DNA of 24,451 bases from a virus: positions 1-24,451 of IMG/VR virus record IMGVR_UViG_3300006802_000543. The stretch is one strand, 5' to 3'. A program made the translations under genes and the position numbers. The first letter of the stretch is position 1. Each line of letters starts with the position of its first letter. The notes beneath the pieces were generated by a model. It saw nothing but the letters and a program-made list of their open reading frames with translations. It was not told the DNA's origin and did not search any database. Positions 20,555 through 24,451 of this stretch are shown here, in pieces.

Positions 20555-21079
20555 ATGGCAGACGCATTTAGCGCAATCCCCGTCGTCAACCGGAGAAACG
20601 TGCGATGGGAAGGCATGTTTGACGGGCAAGCGTTGGTCTTTGAACCGCATGAGAAAAAGCATTATCCGCCGAATGTGGCCTATGCCCTGGCGGAACAATC
20701 GACTTTGCGAATCGATCTGGCAAGCGGGTTGGAAACCGTGTTTGCCCTTGGCATTCCGGGGGATCGGCAGTTTCCTGATACCCCGTTGGATGGGCCGCTG
20801 TCAGAGCGTAACGCGGTAGAAATCCTTGATCGGTCCAACGTGGAGCGGTTGACCGAGACAGAGCCGAAAGTCTTGGGACAGGCCGGCGAACAGGATTTAG
20901 GAATTGGGAAGGTTGAAAAGGTAGTGCCGGCGCTGCCGGGATCTGAGCCAAACCCTGATTCCGTGGTGCGCCCAGCCTCGCAAGAGGATGTGCAGACCGT
21001 GACCTTTGCTAACCCGCAAGCGCGCGGGACTTCGCGCCCTGGACGCGCTGAACATCGAATGAGTTTCAAGTCAGCCTAA
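20555..21079 (+). CDS. Head-region protein of unknown role
   Basis: A 174-aa protein from the ATG at 20555, which has GAGG six bases upstream; the ATG at 20543 is part of that site. It contains NRRNVRWEGMFDGQALVFEP, EKKHYPPNVAYALAEQS and AVEILDRSNVERL, a pattern seen in small proteins encoded after phage capsid genes. The C-terminal 60 residues are polar and probably disordered. Possibly a virion component. Confidence 0.65.
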   Translation: MADAFSAIPVVNRRNVRWEGMFDGQALVFEPHEKKHYPPNVAYALAEQSTLRIDLASGLETVFALGIPGDRQFPDTPLDGPLSERNAVEILDRSNVERLTETEPKVLGQAGEQDLGIGKVEKVVPALPGSEPNPDSVVRPASQEDVQTVTFANPQARGTSRPGRAEHRMSFKSA

Positions 21080-21092
21080 GAGGAGATTCGCC

Positions 21093-21455
21093 ATGCAATC
21101 ACGCACAGACGCACAGAACGCGACGGCGACGGAAGTACGATCCGGCGCCACCTTGCTCAAGAATTTCAAGGTGGAACAGCGCACAACCGATGCGCCGCGC
21201 CTATTTCTGCAAATCTTCAACATTGCTTCCCCTACGGTTGGCACCGATGCGCCTGAAGTGGTGATTCCCGTTCCTGCTGGTAGCGGGAATTTTGATTCAG
21301 CGCGGTTGGGTGGGCAATTCCAAGGCAACGGCGGGGGGCTGTATCTCTCTACCGCCCTCTCCTATGCGGTGACGACGACACATGACGGCAACACGGCGCC
21401 GGATGCCGGCGATGAGCCGGTCGTCATTCTGGACTATGAACAGCTTGGCGCATAA
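21093..21455 (+). CDS. Small virion-type beta protein
   Basis: A 120-aa protein with AGAGGAG upstream. Gly/Thr-rich beta composition (EVVIPVPAGSGNFDSARLGG, GGLYLSTALSYAVTTTHDG) ending DEPVVILDYEQLG. The last segment resembles small structural proteins of several phages. It is probably a head- or tail-associated minor protein; no direct family match is claimed. Confidence 0.6.
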   Translation: MQSRTDAQNATATEVRSGATLLKNFKVEQRTTDAPRLFLQIFNIASPTVGTDAPEVVIPVPAGSGNFDSARLGGQFQGNGGGLYLSTALSYAVTTTHDGNTAPDAGDEPVVILDYEQLGA

Positions 21456-21466
21456 CGGGGGGCATC

Positions 21467-21874
21467 ATGGCTGAAAGAGATTTTACGGTGAGCATCCCGG
21501 TTGACGCGGCCGGCAACAACATCATGGGCGCGCTGCTGGTGGTCTGGACCGGATTGACCGGCACGGATACCGGCAAGGCGTATGTCTGCCCTCATCGCGC
21601 GGAAAAGAGTGTGCAAGTCACCGGCACCTACGCAACTGCCACAGTCAATATCCAAGGTACTAACCAACAGTGCTACGACTCGGCCGGTACCGCGCTCTCT
21701 CCGACTTGGGGCAATCTCAGTGACATTGAGGGCGCCGTGGTTGCCATTTCAAGCGGCAATGTCCCGCTGCAACTTCAAGAAAATACGCTGGGCGTGCGTC
21801 CGTCCCTCTCTGGCGGTGGCGGTGGAGATTCCTTAACGGTGTCAATGCTTATTAGCTCTCCGGCTCGCTTGTAG
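21467..21874 (+). CDS. Beta-sandwich virion protein (decoration-like)
   Basis: A 135-aa protein. The series LLVVWTGLTGTDTGKAYVCP, EKSVQVTGTYATATVNIQGT, LSDIEGAVVAI and DSLTVSMLIS is typical of small phage proteins near the capsid genes. They read 'W.gL..gDtG.......d+sVqv.Gtfg...v.i.GS', and are suggested to be decoration or minor structural proteins. It has a Gly-rich stretch before the last strand. Confidence 0.65.
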   Translation: MAERDFTVSIPVDAAGNNIMGALLVVWTGLTGTDTGKAYVCPHRAEKSVQVTGTYATATVNIQGTNQQCYDSAGTALSPTWGNLSDIEGAVVAISSGNVPLQLQENTLGVRPSLSGGGGGDSLTVSMLISSPARL

Positions 21875-21896
21875 TGAGCCGATTGGGGGATTGCCC

Positions 21897-22763
21897 ATGC
21901 TTAAAAGGTTGAGCGGATTCATTACGATTACGCTCCTAGTTGCACTACTGGCAGGTGGGGCTGGAGCGGGAACAGGTTTACCGGAGGGGCCGATTGCCGG
22001 TTTCCCGACTTCTGGCCCGGACGGAATGGCGCGGGTGGCGCTGGATGGCAATGCACTTGATGACTGTACGAGTGGCGGCGGTGAATATCGCGTTTTGTGT
22101 GTGTTCGATGGCGTCTCTACATGGAGCGTGGTTTCTCCCTCAACGGTGTTTGCTCCGTATGGTGCGGATTTCTTGGTGGTGACGGCGAATGCTGGCCTTT
22201 CGTCTGAAGTGGTGATCGGTAAGGTAGACGATACGGTGATTGTAGCGAATGGGACTACATGGCAAGCCAAAACGCTTCCCTCATGCTCGGATGCGACGAC
22301 AAGCAAGCTCCTCTACGACAACAGTACCAACACCTTTAGTTGCGGGACCGATCAAAGTTCCGGTGGCGGAACCACATTTGACGCGATCGGAAGCGGCTCT
22401 AATACGGCGGCCACGATGACCTGTGGGGCAGGATGCTCTCTAATCCCGTCATCCACTGGAATCATTACCGCCACGGCGGTGCGGCCAGCCGTGACGACGG
22501 TGAATTTCGCCGCCTCCCCATACACGGCGCTGATTACCGACTACGTGATTCTCTGCGACTCCACAGGGGGAGCCGTTTCGGTCACCCTCCCAGCCGCGAC
22601 GAATAAACTGATCTTGCGATTCAAGAACGTCGGGACAAACTCCTGCACGATTAGCCGAGCGGGGGCTGACACGATTGACGGTGGCACCAGCGCCACCCTA
22701 ACGCTTCAATATCAAGCGGTTGATCTTGCAGCAGACGGCACTTCCGCCTGGTCTGTATTTTAA
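21897..22763 (+). CDS. Tail-fibre-like protein with Sec signal peptide
   Basis: A 288-aa protein from the ATG at 21897, eight bases after GGGGGA. The N-terminus is a signal-peptide-like segment (LKRLSGFITITLLVALLAGG, then AGAGTG). The C-terminal 85 residues match the small beta domain common in tail fibres: YTALITDYVILCDSTGG, VSVTLPA, ISRAGADTIDGG, VDLAADGTSAWSVF. It has several Cys in pairs, unusual for a cytoplasmically assembled fibre. It is the first of three genes in a row with export signals. It may be an exported receptor- or surface-interacting protein rather than a virion part. Confidence 0.65.
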   Translation: MLKRLSGFITITLLVALLAGGAGAGTGLPEGPIAGFPTSGPDGMARVALDGNALDDCTSGGGEYRVLCVFDGVSTWSVVSPSTVFAPYGADFLVVTANAGLSSEVVIGKVDDTVIVANGTTWQAKTLPSCSDATTSKLLYDNSTNTFSCGTDQSSGGGTTFDAIGSGSNTAATMTCGAGCSLIPSSTGIITATAVRPAVTTVNFAASPYTALITDYVILCDSTGGAVSVTLPAATNKLILRFKNVGTNSCTISRAGADTIDGGTSATLTLQYQAVDLAADGTSAWSVF

Positions 22764-22774
22764 GGAGGCTATTA

Positions 22775-23569
22775 ATGCAACGTCTATTGATTCTCCTGTG
22801 TGCCGTACTCATGGCCCCCCATCTTGTCCAGGCCGAATACCTTCCCATTGGCATCGCGGAAGATGCTCCGCATACGAACGGCGAGGCTATCGCTAAAATG
22901 GGTTGCCGCCGCAATGACACCCGCGCAACGAGTGCAGGGCTAGACGGAGACTGGGCGACTGTAGACTGTACGGGCGGGGCGCTATGGACAATGCCCGTAT
23001 TTATCACGCCGTTGGGCGATGCCATGACCGACGACACGAACGATGCGATCCGCGTTACGGGAGTCACGGTACAGGCGGTTAGTGGGAATGCGGCCCACGA
23101 TGCGGCGGACTCGCAATACCCTGTTGTCTTAGGCGGACATGCGACTGCTAGCGTTGCGGGTGAAACCGCCGTTGCGACGGGTGACGTTGTGCGGTGGTAT
23201 TTTGGCACAGACGGTATCCCCATTGTACGATCTCGCTGCTCGCTGGAAGATGTGATTACCCCTGTTCCGACATCAAGCATCACAGATACCACTTCGACGC
23301 AAGCCGTTGCCGCACAGGCGGCAGGCGTGAAAGTGATTGTTAATTGGATCTCCATACTGAATACATCTGGCACAGCAACGGGTGTCAAGATTCTCGACGG
23401 AAATGGTGGGACGAATCGAGCCACTATCCCTATCGGGGCAAACGGCGCGACAATGGCGTTTGATCCGCCCTTGACAGGCTTTACAGCCGCAACTCGCGTG
23501 GACGTGCAAGCGACCACAGGCGTATCGGGATTGATCGTAACGGTCGGCGCGTGCAAGAGCAAAATCTAG
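22775..23569 (+). CDS. Signal-peptide beta-rich protein
   Basis: A 264-aa protein with AAGGAGG six bases before the ATG. It begins with a clear Sec signal peptide (MQRLLILLCAVLMAPHLVQA before EYLPIG). The mature part is Thr/Ala/Val-rich beta (TVQAVSGNAAHDAADSQYP, ATGVKILDGNGGTNRATIP, GLIVTVGACKSKI). The C-terminal domain resembles small beta-sandwich phage structural proteins. Function is unknown; the export signal is the outstanding trait. Confidence 0.7.
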   Translation: MQRLLILLCAVLMAPHLVQAEYLPIGIAEDAPHTNGEAIAKMGCRRNDTRATSAGLDGDWATVDCTGGALWTMPVFITPLGDAMTDDTNDAIRVTGVTVQAVSGNAAHDAADSQYPVVLGGHATASVAGETAVATGDVVRWYFGTDGIPIVRSRCSLEDVITPVPTSSITDTTSTQAVAAQAAGVKVIVNWISILNTSGTATGVKILDGNGGTNRATIPIGANGATMAFDPPLTGFTAATRVDVQATTGVSGLIVTVGACKSKI

Positions 23570-23582
23570 GGAGATTCCAACG

Positions 23583-24451
23583 ATGATACTGAATCTTGCG
23601 ATAGCTATTCTGCTGCTGCTGCTTCCGTCGCTGGCTCATGCGGCGGCGATTACCAGTAATGGCACCGGAGGCGGAGCCTACGGGACTGGCTCCACATGGA
23701 CTGGAGGGGTGGTGCCAACCGGATCAGATACCGTGACGATTTCCGGCACCGATACCGTGACCTGTAGCGATGCGCGATCCGTCCTGGCGACGGCGATCAA
23801 TGGCACACTCACGGCGGATACGAGTTGCGTCATCACGTTTGACGGTAATGTGACCGGCACGGGTACGCTGCGAGTCAATGCAGGCGGAACCGTGCAACTT
23901 GAGGCGACCACGGCAGCGCGCACGATCAATGTAGCCAACATCATGATTCGTGGGGCGTCAGGTAATCGCGGGCTGATCCAGTCCGTCAACGGCACGAGCG
24001 CGACCTGGGGCTACTTCGCGGCGTCGGCGGCAGGGAAAAATGCGCTGGACATTCAGTACGGGCGGTTCTATCGGTTGGGTAGCTCGTCCAATGCTAATAC
24101 CTTTCGTGGGGCGAGTGAGACGTTATCGTACATGGAGTTTGACACCTGCGGTCGGCCCGACCGCACTGTAGCGGCAGATCTCACCGGCACATTGACTTGG
24201 GATCATGTCACCGTCAAAAACTCCACGGCGGCGACAGCGGCCAGCGGGCGGCATTTCCTCCCTGCTGGGAAAGCAGCTTCGTACAGCAACATCGTGCTCG
24301 ATAGCGTCTGGTTTTTTGACGGGACGCCGACTGGGACGATCACGCTCAGTAATTGGTACACCAATAGCTACGTGCGCCTGGGGTTCTCGTCTACGGCGGG
24401 CATGACGAATCTTTCTGCGACGAACATTATGGGCGGGGCAATCCCTGGGGC
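23583..24451 (+). CDS. Partial signal-peptide beta-helix protein (continues off the window)
   Basis: Open to the right edge (at least 289 codons). The N-terminus is a signal peptide (LNLAIAILLLLLPSLAHA). TWTGGVVPTGSDTVTI follows, the W-x-G-G-x-x-P ... D-x-V-x-I pattern that opens G8-like and parallel beta-helix proteins. After that come repeating short strands (TLRVNAGGTVQLEATTA, ITFDGNVTGTG). It is likely a right-handed beta-helix, as in tailspike depolymerases, but the catalytic part, if any, is beyond the window. GGGAG precedes the ATG by ten bases. Confidence 0.7.
   Translation, partial: MILNLAIAILLLLLPSLAHAAAITSNGTGGGAYGTGSTWTGGVVPTGSDTVTISGTDTVTCSDARSVLATAINGTLTADTSCVITFDGNVTGTGTLRVNAGGTVQLEATTAARTINVANIMIRGASGNRGLIQSVNGTSATWGYFAASAAGKNALDIQYGRFYRLGSSSNANTFRGASETLSYMEFDTCGRPDRTVAADLTGTLTWDHVTVKNSTAATAASGRHFLPAGKAASYSNIVLDSVWFFDGTPTGTITLSNWYTNSYVRLGFSSTAGMTNLSATNIMGGAIPG

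Noticed and set aside
19321-20616. 431-codon minus-strand frame
   Set aside because: It is the antisense shadow of the major capsid gene; long only because of codon bias. The plus-strand protein has fold and context support.
22651-23562. 303-codon minus-strand frame
   Set aside because: Antisense of the signal-peptide gene at 22775-23569, with no ribosome-binding site and no operon partner.

Overview
The window is a contiguous piece of a tailed double-stranded DNA phage (Caudoviricetes) or prophage-like genome. It carries a divergent early/late layout, a phage recombination set (Bet, PD-(D/E)XK exonuclease, RuvC-like resolvase), a terminase, portal, scaffold and HK97-type capsid block, and a run of beta-rich virion-like genes. 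The host cannot be named from sequence. Lipoprotein and Sec signal peptides suit a Gram-negative host but do not prove it. Both window ends cut through genes.

Left arm (1-5419, minus strand): one tightly packed leftward operon reading from about 5460 out of the window. It starts with two small DNA-binding proteins (ribbon-helix-helix type and excisionase-type HTH, overlapping out of frame by 95 nt). A zinc-ribbon/membrane protein, a small basic protein, a coiled-coil protein, the exonuclease, Bet, a possible replication-associated protein, zinc and membrane microproteins and the RuvC-like nuclease follow. Many junctions are ATGA overlaps. Two intercistronic gaps hold strong RNA hairpins (2062-2087, 4753-4823).

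Switch region (5420-6227): a tyrosine-recombinase-like ORF reads rightward but loses its C-terminal catalytic part (HxxR, GH and the tyrosine). A near-consensus promoter with a 21-bp-phased direct repeat sits in its tail and drives the rightward early genes.

Right early block (6228-9518): a DUF932 protein, a membrane peptide, several unknown small proteins and an XRE-type repressor, closed by a GC-rich hairpin. A gene-poor region of about 745 bp (9519-10264) follows. It holds a perfect 14-bp palindrome, a 12/14 copy just upstream of a TTGACA, a second promoter, overlapping inverted repeats, a DnaA-box-like site and a structured leader.

Late block (10265-24451): small ATGA-linked genes, a lipoprotein, a probable small terminase, and a large terminase split into ATPase and nuclease genes with zinc-binding sequence between them. 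After more small genes comes a promoter overlapped by a 25-bp inverted repeat, then portal (with a C4 zinc insertion), a triple-hairpin intergenic region, scaffold, major capsid protein and a rho-independent terminator. Three small virion-type proteins follow. The last three genes all begin with Sec-type signal peptides, which is unusual for virion genes. The best candidates for something undescribed are the split terminase with zinc modules, the signal-peptide tail-type gene trio, and the switch region with a decapitated integrase.
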